Assembly (NCBI RefSeq): GCF_036323735.1
Contig: NC_086027.1
Coordinates: forward strand, 91,958,662-92,022,661
DNA length: 64,000 nt
DNA from: Rattus norvegicus
Lineage: Eukaryota; Chordata; Mammalia; Rodentia; Muridae
Direction of reading: 5' to 3'
The notes beneath the pieces are model-generated. The model had not been told where the DNA came from. It searched no databases and worked only from the letters and a program-made list of their open reading frames with translations. Of the stretch, positions 13,301 to 25,300 are shown in pieces. The position numbers and the translations under genes were made by a program. Each line of letters starts with the position of its first letter. Positions within the stretch are counted from its first letter, which is position 1.

Positions 13301-16300
13301 ATTTTTATCTCCCTTTATTTTTATAATCATTGACGTATACACTCCCCAGTTTGATTATTCACTTTCAACTACTTTTTAAATTTAATTCATTCATCTATTT
13401 ATTTGGTTTTATTTTTTCTTGCATTTATTTGTTTATTTTGTGTATGAAAGTATGTGGAAGAGCCTGCACCAACAGCATGGGTGTAGAGGTCAGAGAACAA
13501 CATTTCCAGAGCTTATTTCCTTCTACCACATGGGTCCTGGGGATCAAACTCGGGTCTGCAGGCTTTGCCCACTGAGAATATCACACCAGCCCTGATCGTT
13601 TTTAGTTTTTCAAGATGGACACTTAGAATATAGATAAACTTCTCTGATTAAAAAAACAAAAATACTTAAATGTATGGATTTCTTCTGTAAGTAGCATTAC
13701 CATGTTGTCATGAATTTCGGCAGGTGTGTATTTTTCATCTGGAGTTTATTCTAACATCCCCTGGGAGCAAAAGATAGGATGTTAATTTCTAATAAAACAA
13801 TTTCTAATTATTATGGAAGATTTGGTGGACATCCTTAACTTTTGGGTTAAGTCCAGAATGATCCGAGAATACATTCTATATGTTTTAGATTCCTTTAAAT
13901 GGACCAACTTGCATTTTGGCCTATGGTACACCTTGACAAATGCTTCAAGTTCACCTGAAAAAAATCCTATGCGGGGTCATTTTGAGTTGTATATGTTAAT
14001 TGTATAGGTTGAGTTGATTGGGAACACTGCTCACCTTCCTTTTTTTTTTTTTTTATTAACTTGAGTGTTTCTTATTTACATTTCGAGTGTTATTCCCTTT
14101 CCCGGTTTCCCGGCCAACATCCCCCTAACCCCTCCCCCTCCCTTCTTTATGGGTGTTCCCCTCCCCATCCTCCCCTCATTACCGCCCTCCCCGCAACAAT
14201 CATGTTCACTGGGGGTTCAGTCTTAGCAGGACCAAGGGCTTCCCCTTCCACTGGTGATCTTACTAGGATATTCATTGCTACCTATGAGGTCAGAGTCCAG
14301 GGTCAGTCCATGTATAGTCTTTGGGTAGTGGCTTAGTCCCTGGAAGCTCTGGTTCCTTGGCATTGTTGTTCATATGGGGTTTTGAGCCCCTTCAAGCTCT
14401 TTCAGTCCTTTCTCTGATTCCTTCAATGGGGGTCCTGTTCTTAGTTCAGTGGTTTGCTGCTGGCATTTGCCTCTGTATTTGCTGTATTCTGGGTGTGTCT
14501 CTCAGGAGAGATCTACATCCGGTTCCTGTTGGCCTGCACTTCTTTGCTTCATCCATCTTGTCTAATTGGGTGGCTATATATGTATGGGCCACATGTGGGG
14601 CAGGCTCTGAATGGGTGTTCCTTCTGCCTCTGTTTTAATCTTTCCCTCCCTATTCCTTGCCAAGGGTATTCTTGTTCCCCTTTTAAAGAAGGAGTGAAGC
14701 ATTCGCATTTTGATCATCCATCTTGAGTTTCATGTGTTCTGTGCATCTAGGGTAATTCAAGCATTTGGGCTAATAGCCACTTATCAATGAGTGCATACCA
14801 TGTGTGTTTTTCTGTGATTGGGTTACCCCACTCAGGATGATATTTTCCAGTTCCCTCCATTTGCCTATGAATTTCATAAAGTCATTGTTTTTGATAGCTG
14901 AGTAATATTCCATTGTGTAGATGTACTACATTTTCTGTATCCATTCCTCTGTTGAAGGGCATCTGGGTTCTATCCCTCACCTTCCTTTAAATGATATTGT
15001 ATTAGGTGTTTGAAAATTTCAAACAATGTATTTTGGACATATTCATCCTCCTCCTTGAATTCCTCCCACTCCATTTCCAGACCCCTCCTTCCCAACTTTG
15101 AGATGTCTCCCTCTTTATTTTTTTCTTTCTTTTCCCATGAGTTGAACTGGTAGCCCAACTGGTCTTTCTAGTGGTGAGTGTTCTGGGTGTGGCCAACTTA
15201 CTAAGGGTTCCATCAATAAAGAAAACCATCACTCCCTTTCACAGCAGCTCTTCAGCCCTCGGAGAATTTCATGTCTCCTTTTCCTGTTCTGTAATGGGAT
15301 TTTGTCAAGGTGGAGTTTGAATAGGACTTGTTGGAGTCTTGTCTCTTCAGTTCATTATATGCATCTGCCTTGTTGTATAGAAGGTTTCTTGATGTTGCTT
15401 CTCTTGTAAATATACACACATACTTCCAACATGCTCACATATATTTTATTATTTCATGAATTATTAAGATTAGAATGTTACATTTCCAGTATAATTCTTT
15501 GCCCATTTCTCCTTGTAGTTTTTAAAAGTTATCATTTGATGTTTTATTACTTAGGTGGTTCAGTACACAAGAAGGTTGTCTGTTGGATGGATTGACCTTC
15601 TTAGCTTATAAAACATCATTATCTCTGGCAATACTCTTTATCCTGAGGCTATTTGACCTTTTAAAATATTTTTGTTTCCCATCCTTTTACTCTTGGCCCA
15701 TTTCAATCTTTATATTTTAGATGCACAAAGCTTATGCTAGGATTATGCATTTTTATGCAATAGGATAATCTCTGCTTTTAGCTGAAGTGTTTAGATCATT
15801 GATAATTAATGTGACTATCAATAAGGCTGGGTTTAAATATATAATCTTGTTTTCTATCTGTCCCATCTGTTTGGAGTTTCATTTTTCCTTGACTCCAGAT
15901 TCCGTTTAATTAACTGAGCAATTTTTAGATTTTTAAATTTTATTTCTACTATTGACTTACAAGTATAATTCTGCTTCATATTTTAGTGGTTACTGCAGGA
16001 CTTTTGATGTTTACATTCAATGCATAGATTATTGTCACATTGCATTATAAAACTGACATGTAATGAAATGTGTGTTGTATAATGGCCTGTATGTGACATA
16101 CTTCTGTTTTTCTTCTTCCTATACTTTGTACCATATATGACATATATTTTAGCTTTTCACATACCATAAAATGTTTTAGAAAACCTTTTCTACTTAAAAT
16201 AGTAAATTTTGAAGAAATGTAAAATAATATAAGACTTGTTTTACATTGGCCCACCTTGTTTTTGTATGTGACCCTCTTTGCCTCTTTATCTATCTTGAAG

Positions 16301-19300
16301 TCATTGTTAATATTCATTTCCATCAATCCACAAAATTCTACTAACACTTATATAGCTCCTAGTGGTGTATATAAGTATATATGAATCTATATAAGTATAT
16401 ATGAATATATATATATATTGTTTTTTAATGAACATCAGTTGCTTAGTTTTGAAAGAAACCGACAACTGTCTTCCAGGGCGTTCATCCATTTTACACTGAA
16501 GCTGCACAATGCTCAGCTACCACACGCCATGAGGAAATTTCAAATTCAAACAACAGAATATGCTGAATATCTATTAATATGAACAAAATCCAAATCATTA
16601 CGCAGCTTTTTTATCATGTGTCCAATACCTGAGAGAAATAATTGAAGGAAGATAGGTTCACTTAAGCTCATGACTTAGGATGCTTCAGTCCATGGCTACT
16701 TGGGTATGTTGCTTCTAGGCTCACACACGGTGAAGTTGAACATCATGGTAGCATCGTATGGTAGAGCAAAGTAGCTGTCTTCATGACAGATGAGAGGTAA
16801 AGACTCAAACACAAAGTATAGCCCCAGGGGTACTTCTCAACCTACTTCTTCCGACTAGACCTCACCTCTAAGTTTCCAATCACCTCCCAATAATGTAGTC
16901 AAATGATGGATCAGTTCACAGATTGATACAAAGATTACATGAAACCTTCATGGTAGAATCTCTTCCTAATGATTCTGCCTACTAGCTGGGAACCTAGCCT
17001 TTGATGCTCAAACCTTTGTCGGTTTTCTAATAAGTTGTTCATTTTCTTACTCCTGAATTTTGAAAGATTTTCTTTTCATTGAAGTCATGCTGTTTTATTA
17101 GGACAGTCACATCTTTTTGCCAACATATAAGAACATTCTGAAGTGTAACATTTTAGATAATATTGTTTATCAGGTGTGCCTTTTAGAAACACACTTTTAG
17201 TCTGTGTCTTATCTCACTCTGTTGGCAGAAACCATGTAAGGAGAAAAGGACTTCTTCATGTTCATGATGGGAGGCTACTGTTCCACACGATAGGCAGACA
17301 AAGCAGGAGGAGCTTGAAGCAATGGGTCACATGGCCTCCACAGTCTGGAAGCAAAGAAAGGGGAATGATGGTGTTCCTCGGGCCTCTTCTAAGTTTTCTT
17401 TTTATTTGGTCTTGTACTTTAGCCCAAGTGACAGTACCACCAACATTCAAGGTGGATCTTCTCTCTTCAACTAAACCAACAGGAGACATCTTCATAGCCA
17501 GATCTAGAAGGATACTCTTTGAGTCTAAGTCCAGCTAACTTGACAAGGAAGATGAGTCATCGAAATGGATGCCTGGTTGTTACGGAAACTACTGAAGAAT
17601 CCTTGTTTTCTTTCTTTTGTAAATATTTATCTTTCCTCTTTTAAATGTTTATTTTTACTTTAAGTATATGAATGTTTGCCTTCGTGTATGTCAAGATACC
17701 AGGTGCATGCCTATTGACTGGGGAGGCCAGAAGAAGGCATCAGATTCCTTGGAAGTAGAGTTAAGGGAGTTAAGGATGATTGTGAGCCCAATCTTGTGGA
17801 TGCTGCGATCCAAATCCAGGTCCTTTGCGAAATCTGTGAATATTCTTAACTGCTGAGCCATCTCTCCAGCCCAGAGACGTTGTCTTCTAAATTATATCTC
17901 TTTGCTCATTTGTCCCAGACCACTTGACTCTATTTGTACAGGTCTGTTGCATGCTCCTGAAACATCAGATTCCTCCAATGCTTGGGATATGCTCTAACCG
18001 CGTAGGGGTCAGTGTATTACTTCTGTTTAAGATTTAATGTGTCAAAAGTTAAATAATTGCTTTTTAGTCCCCTGCATGTCATGCTGTGTTAAGGAGAAAG
18101 TGATGGCCACCAACAGGATACTATTTATCTTCTTTAAAGGATTGAGAACTGTAGTCTATACATCTTCAAAATATTATACTAATGAGTCAACAGATGATTG
18201 CATTCAGGGATGATTGCCACAGTGAACTCTCAGTTATGACTCTTTTTTTTAAATCAAGTAATCAAAAAGTAAGGAAGTGGATTTTATTTCACTGTGTTGA
18301 ATTTTAACGTCATTTTAAAGAACCATGAAGATGCCCCTCAGAGACGACCCTAAAGTATCCTCAGGACACAATCTTTCTCCACCACCAAGCAGCATTCAGA
18401 CTGCCCCTGTCACATTCCCTACGCTCGCATGTAAGTTGGTTGAACTCTTCCATGGGGAATGGAGTTCTGGTTCCAGCTATTTTGACAAATCAAATCCCAT
18501 GGCAGCAACTCTGACCTCAGAAAATTTAACTCAACTGTGACTAATTTTTCTGCTTGGCAATCCTGGGAATTGTCTTGTTTCAATAAAACTCTTACATTGC
18601 TCATGACAGGCTTCCCCTTGGGGAAATCAGCATCTCCTGAAATAAAAGCCACCACAAACCTTCACCCAAATGACATTATAAATAGCAATGGCAGCCAAGT
18701 GAATTTATTGACTGCTCATAATAAAGTATTGCATTAAGCATTTTGTGTACAAATCATTTAAACTTTTAAGAATTATTTTACATTATAATTATTATCATTT
18801 CTACTTATGAGATGGATTAGGAAACCATTTCAGGCCTGTATTAATTAAGGTAGTATAGTAATTCATGTTGTAGAATGATTATTTATATTGGTCTATAAAA
18901 CAAAAATGATATTCAATCTTTAGTCTTTGTGCTTTGTAATCAGAGCCAACTCCTTCTGGGGTGGATAGTCTACACCATTTCTGCTTTATTGGATGGAAAA
19001 CAGAATCATATATGTATATCTGTCCTGAGAGATCACATGCTTGAGTGATTATATGGACCGAGAATCTGGGTCAGCTGTAGCTTTTTTTTTCCCATACAGA
19101 ATGTAAAGCTTTATGTAACTTTTCTAGGTTATGTATGCATATAGAATAACATCAATGATGTTTAATCTAATATTTGGCAATAATCATTATTATTTGATTG
19201 TGTCAACAACCACAAAGCATGTAGGATACTCATTCCCAAGGCTTCCTAACTCCATGGCATTCACTGACTAAACATCTTCCAGCTTTTACCGACTTTAAGT

Positions 19301-22300
19301 CAGGTAGCTGAAATCAGTGTGTGTCTCTCTTTCAAACTATAACATTCAAATATGCATTTCAAACTATGCATTCCAAACTATAACAATTCTGAAAAATTAC
19401 ACATTGGCTATTTTGTATTGTTAGCTCACACCGGTGGGACCCAGAGTCCCAACAGAGATTCTTAGAATAAGATGCAAAAAACAAACCAACAAAAAAAAAA
19501 TCCATTGAGAAGAGATGCCAAAAAAATTTAATCCCTAAAACTAAAGTTTTTTTAAATGTAATTATTTCCAAATAAAAAAAATTGTTATTGCTTAGTTATT
19601 GCTGTCTTTGCTTGAAAATCACCATGAATAAATTTGAAAGCCTCAAAACCATTCAGGAACTTCATTTAATGAGGAGAATTATGCTGTGTTTCTTTTGTTA
19701 TATAAAGGAATTGAGTTTGTTCTGGAAATAAATATAAGTTACTCACAATCCTTCCCTTCCTCCCCTTCCTTCTCTCCTTCCTTCTCTCCTTCCTTCCTTC
19801 CTTCCTTCCTTTCTTCCTTCCTTCCTTCCCTTCCTTCCTTCCTTCCCTTCCTTCCTTCCTTCCTTCCCTTCCTTCCTTCCTTCCTTCCTTCCTTCCTTCC
19901 TTCCTTCCTTCCTTCCCTTCCTTCTTTATTTTGCAGTAGGCAGATATTTTATTATGCCACAATTATAGAATGAAATCAGTTTTGAATTCCAAATGGTTAC
20001 CTGTCCCGTTTCAGTATTGCCCTGGTTATCTAAAATGCAGAGGACATCTTCAAACGAATATTCTCAGTTAATTACAAAATGGCCTAAAAGGATCCCCCCG
20101 CCCCCCAGCTAACTGCAAGTTACACCAGAACTTTATCAGGTTCTGACTGGTTTTATAGTAATCATTCATGAAACATAGTTAAACACTAACTAGAAGGGCC
20201 AGGAGGTGGCTTGATCCCTTTGGATGTGGGGATGAATTCGCTTTACTTGGTATTTGAGTGACATGCAAGAAAAACATAGCATTTTGAGCCAAGAGTTATC
20301 ATAGGTATATGAATAAAATTCCACAAGATGACCAGGAGGATTATTGATCTTGGAGGGGATAGAAGATTGCATTCTAAACAAAATAAAACAGCAGGCACAT
20401 GAGGGGATGTGACCTTTGCCTATAGTTACAGCAGGTGAGAAGAACAGGGACCTTAGGAAAGATGGTCTAAAATGTCAGTGAATAAGATGAGAGGAACATC
20501 TCCCTTTCTGTACATGTGCAGGAGCCTATTTATTGTCTTGGGAATGTATATTGTTATTGTACATTGATAACACCCCTATATTCCTCGCTAAGACTTAGAC
20601 TAACCCTAAATGATAAACTCTGGTGAGCATGAGTCCTGTATAGCTTAAGAGATGATCAACTTACTGAGAGCTTTGACAGGCGCTCAGGGCTGTGTCTTCG
20701 CTTCTGGCCACATCTGGGATGGTTTCCTCAGGCTGGGGCCCTTCTGCTTCCTCTAGGGAGCCACTTTGGGGAAGTAAGGTTTCAGATTCTCCAACGCATT
20801 CTTCTTTCTGATCGGTCTCTATCTGAATCAAAGGCACCTCCCTTGAGCAAAGAGACCGCCTGGGGCTTTTGAGAGCAACAGCATTGTGGCATGCAGAGGT
20901 TTCTCTTGTAGGATCAAAACCACTGGGCTTTTTAACAGGAGCCATTTTGCTTGGAGATGACACTGGGGAACAATTGCCTTCAGTGACAGCATCCTTTCTC
21001 TGGTAATCAACAGACTCCTGTACAAGTAGAGCTGGTCCCTTGTGTCCTGTGCCGGTGACTAGTCTGTTGGCACACTTCTCTACTTGCGAAGGCGAGCCGC
21101 CAGAAACAGGACCAGGGCTAGCGTTAGCTGCCTCGCCGTCATCAGCAATGATTTTGTTCTTTCTCATGAGAGCCTCAATGGAGCTGGCCCATGTTTCATG
21201 AATTAGCATGTTTGTGATCTGGTCAGTCCCACTTCGGCGATATAAACAGGAGTCTGATTTGCAGAGGCCAGACGAGGAAGCCCTACTGACTGGCTGTACA
21301 TTTATAGAATCTTGAGGGCAGTTTTGGGCAAAACCATCTAAGGAGTTGGCTTTGATAGGTGCATTTACTGTTAACCTGGAGCACGGGGACCTGCTGTCAG
21401 GCATAGATGACTGCCTGTAACACAGTGGGGATCGCGCGGAAGGAGACAGCAAGCCCGTGCTCCAATCATGGCTGCTTCGTCTGGACAGGGCGCCATCTTT
21501 GTTTTCTTTGGCAATGTCTCTCAGCATGTACTTATAGAACTCCTCTGTTATGCTTTCTGTGCTGGACTGCTTAGAGGGGCAGCTTGGTCTTACGTTGAGG
21601 TGGTCGTTTTTCTGGCATGCCTGCTGGATTGCTGAGTTCAGGATACTGCTGGCATTTTTGCCAGCGTAGTAATCCAGCAGCAACTCGAACCCCCTCCCTT
21701 CGTTTTCCATCTGTTTCACCATGAACCTGGAAAACTCATCGGTGATGCTCTCACAGCTGGACTGTTTGGAGACTGAGCTGGCCCTGCTAACGGGTTGGCT
21801 TAAGGTACTCATTAAACCCAGGCTGTTTACAAAGACCCTGGCTTCAGAGTCCTCCTCCGGAATACTTTCACAGCTCGAGGCCTTCAGCCGGTTCCACCTA
21901 TCACCACCCAGAAGCCGATTCCGGGAACAACTCTGGGTTTGCCACACTCCATCCACCGTGGAGAATTCTGTTAGGTTCATGATCTTGGCTGCCACTTCAT
22001 TTGCAAAAGTACTGACGGAATCGGGAATGTCTTCGAGGTTCATGGACTCATCCATGACTCTGTTCATCAGCTTCTCTTTCAGCTCTGGGTGCTCATCTGC
22101 TTTTCTCTTGATCTCACTGAGGCGAGGTGGCTTGTGTTTCCTCACAGTGCTTCCCGTGCCCGAGTTTTCCTTCTTCCTCTTCAAGGATCGGCAGGATGCG
22201 TTAGGCGTCATCAGAAATTCGTTCCCTCTCTTCCAAGCACAAAACCACGGCTGTTTTCCATGGGAGTTGTCAAGGCAGATTGCTGCGATTTCAGTTGCCA

Positions 22301-25300
22301 TGGAGACAACAGTCTCTGCCAATTCTTCCGCAAAGTTTGTGATGCCATAGACCTCGGACTGCTTTGCCTCTAGTGTAGATTGATCAGGAACCACTAGGTC
22401 ATCCCCTAACAAGGATAGGTTAATTTGAGCTTCGTTGTTTAGAGTTGTGGCACAAGTGTGTTTCTCTTGGGCTTTTGGAACAATGCTGTCTTCAGATTCC
22501 TGGAAGGTACTACGGACCTCTCCTACTGTTGTTAATTTTCCTATATCTGTAGAAGTTCTTTGTTCACTGCTGTCATAACTTAGTGTATGAAGAGGGTTTC
22601 TTGTATCCTCTCCCACAATCCCTTTTGGATACATTTCCTTGGGGAATGTCCTAGCAGTTGAATCAAGCATTCTGTGACTGCATGAGAATTCAGATTGCAG
22701 CCTGGGGTTGTTGACCAGTTCTGGCCTTGCTCCTCCCTTGTCTGGCTTAGGAGATGCATCTTCTACAAGATCTCTGATGACAAGGCCAGTACCGTGTGCA
22801 TTGCTAGAGGGATGGCTGCTGGAGCAAGCCGAGGCTTTAACCCATGCATGACCAGCAGCCTTATCAAATGACTGGCAACCTAAGGGCCCTGACTCTGTCC
22901 AAGTGACAGTCTCCTTAGAAAGGCCAGCGGGATGCTCACCCAGTGTTACGATGTGATTCATCTTTCTGAAGGTGAAGCACATCACGTTGTGCAGCAACTG
23001 GTTCACACTTTCCATTAAGGTGTTCAGAGTCCCACCGGGATGCCTTTCCTCGGTGGGGTGAGCCATGATATTTTTCTGGTGCAGCTCATCAATGGAATGC
23101 TTGAGGATGACATTGGACAAGGTGTGTGCCAGTTCATTCCTTCGAACATTTTCTGTGCACAGCATCTGGGTTTTAGAAGTGGTTTCTATGATCCTCCGGT
23201 TCACAGATTCCAAGAGCTCTCCGACGCTGCTGTATGCATTCGGCCTCGCTAAAACCAGAGTAGCCTCCCTGAGCAGAGCCTCTGCAATGGCTTCCTTCCC
23301 CAGTTCTGTGCTTTCCTCTGTCACTAAACTTCCAATGGAGGATCTTTCTTCAGAAGCCCCAGGTGTGGGCAGGAGGTCACTTGGAGCTACAGAATATGTC
23401 ACCTCTTCTCTTTCCCCTAGGCCACAGACAGCAACAGCGCTTGCCACTTGGGTCATGCCACACAGAGCTGATGGGAAGGAGTATTCAGTTGTAGAAGGTC
23501 CCATGAATACTCTGGGCACTGGAGTTTGCTGTATCCCATTGCCTCTCTGGGTGTAGGTAGATACCAGAGATTCTTGCTCCATGGTGAATCTTTCTGTGGC
23601 CTGTGGACTGGAAGTGGTTCCAATCACAGTGGCTGCACAAGCCAAAGCAACTTCTAGGGCACTCTGAGTGGGTCTGCTGGAGCTCTCTTCAGAAAAGATG
23701 CCCGGGGTCTCGACAGACACTTCCAGGTCGGGCCAGGAGGAGACACTTGGCTCAGGGGCTGTGTCGCTGCCCTCTGGGCTCTGCACGATGACAATTTTAG
23801 GAAGCTCATTCCATGAACGAGGGACCACCATATCTTTGGTGCAACAACCACTGGGGAGCAGAGCGCTTCCCACAGAGAAACTGACTGCAGATTCCTGGGG
23901 GAGTGTAGGTTGCGACTGAGACAATCGGATGAAGGCATCTTGCATTACAGATTCTGCTAAGTTGGTAGCGTACTCGCCCGCGGTGGCTTCTCCATTTTGA
24001 ACGGGAGGAAGGGAGTTTGGAGTGGCGTCATGGTCTCTGTGGTTGCTTCCCTGCTCAGTGAGTACACCACATGAAGAAACCATGGAGAGATAGGCATCCC
24101 TGGGGATGAACAGCATCTGAGATGTTTCTATTTCTCCTCTGATATTTTCGGGGTAAGAGTAGTTCGTGGCTGGCTGCTTGCTCCCCGCCACTTCACTTTT
24201 CAAGCGTGATGGTCTGGCTGAAGGATTGAGACTTTGCAGGGCTGTGTTCTCTGCTGTGTTTTCCTTTGACCTTTCTGTTTTCATTGAGGGCATACGGTGT
24301 TTTCTGATGTGTTTTTCACCTAAAGCACAATGCAATATTTCCTTGTGGTAATCCCATCCTTCCTGGGTAGCTTCCTTTGGCCTTTTGCTTTCCAGAACGT
24401 TAGCTGACACATTTATAGTTTCCAAACCTAGCGAAGGGGAATTGAGGAACATCGTTACTCTTTAGGTAGCAGATTCTAATGGGCCCAAACTAATAATTAC
24501 CTTCTAAATTTGCTTCCGTCTTGGGGACTGTTGTGTCAGGTAAAGTGACTCTGATAAGGATGTTCAATTTCACTAAGGAACATTGTCCAATAAAACACCT
24601 TTAATGTGGTACACAAATGACAGGGTTACAGTGGTGGTGGTGATGAGGGGAAGAAGGTGTTTGAGAATGATGGCATGTCTGTATCCTGATTGGCTCAGGC
24701 AGAGCATGTCAAATACAGAGGCGAATGTAAGCAGCAAACCACTGAACTGAGAACGAGGTCCCCCTTGGAGGAGTTAGAGAAAGGATTGAAGGGGCTGAAG
24801 GGGCTTGTAACCCCATAAGAACAACACCAACCAACCAGAGCTCCCAGGGACTAAACCACTACCCACAGACTACACATGGACAGACCCAGGGCTCCAGCTG
24901 CCTATGTAGCAGATGATGGCCTTGTTGGGCACCAATGAGAAGAGAAGCCCTGATCCTGCCAAGGTTGGACCGCCAGTGCAAGGGAATGTTGGGGAGGCGT
25001 GGTAACAGGGGTGGGTGGGGAGGGGAACACCCTTATAGAAGAAGGGGATTGGGAGGGGATAGGAGGCTTATGGACAGGAAACCAGGAAAGGGAATAACAT
25101 TTGAAATATAAATAAAGAAAAATTCAATAAAAAAGAGAACAGTGGCTTGTCATCATTTTTCCTGGGAAAATGATACAATAGATTGCATCCTAGGGAAAGG
25201 AGGGAGAAAGGGTAGGGTGGTGGGGGTGGTTAGAAGAAATTCAGTAGGAACCTTGTTGGCAAAGGTTTGAGCTGAACTTTGTAAAGGACCTGACTCAGCA

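Larger units (their letters stand above)
11853..20664 (-). other. Sphkap: Sphkap intron
   Basis: An 8.8 kb intron between the giant exon and the 186-nt exon. It holds B3 SINEs, a 5'-truncated L1, an older Lx tail and a (TTCC)n tract, listed separately. The stretches 12320-13260, 15260-17650, 17880-19740 and 19930-20660 show no gene or repeat I recognise. Confidence 0.85.

Noticed and set aside
19666..19973. Lys/Glu/Gly/Arg-rich and Ser/Phe/Pro-rich frames on the two strands
   Set aside because: Both are translations of the (TTCC)n tract.
21721..22350. 209-residue plus-strand open frame
   Set aside because: It is exactly antisense to the conserved Sphkap coding exon; its openness follows from the codon use of the real frame.
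23065..23556. 163-residue plus-strand open frame
   Set aside because: It also lies antisense inside the giant Sphkap exon, with no domain or start context of its own.
24428..24452. ATG at 24450-24452 as an internal start of a 1263-residue protein
   Set aside because: The eight codons before the AG at 24429-24428 are the pyrimidine-rich acceptor tract; the phase with the exon at 25913-26168 shows that it is spliced.
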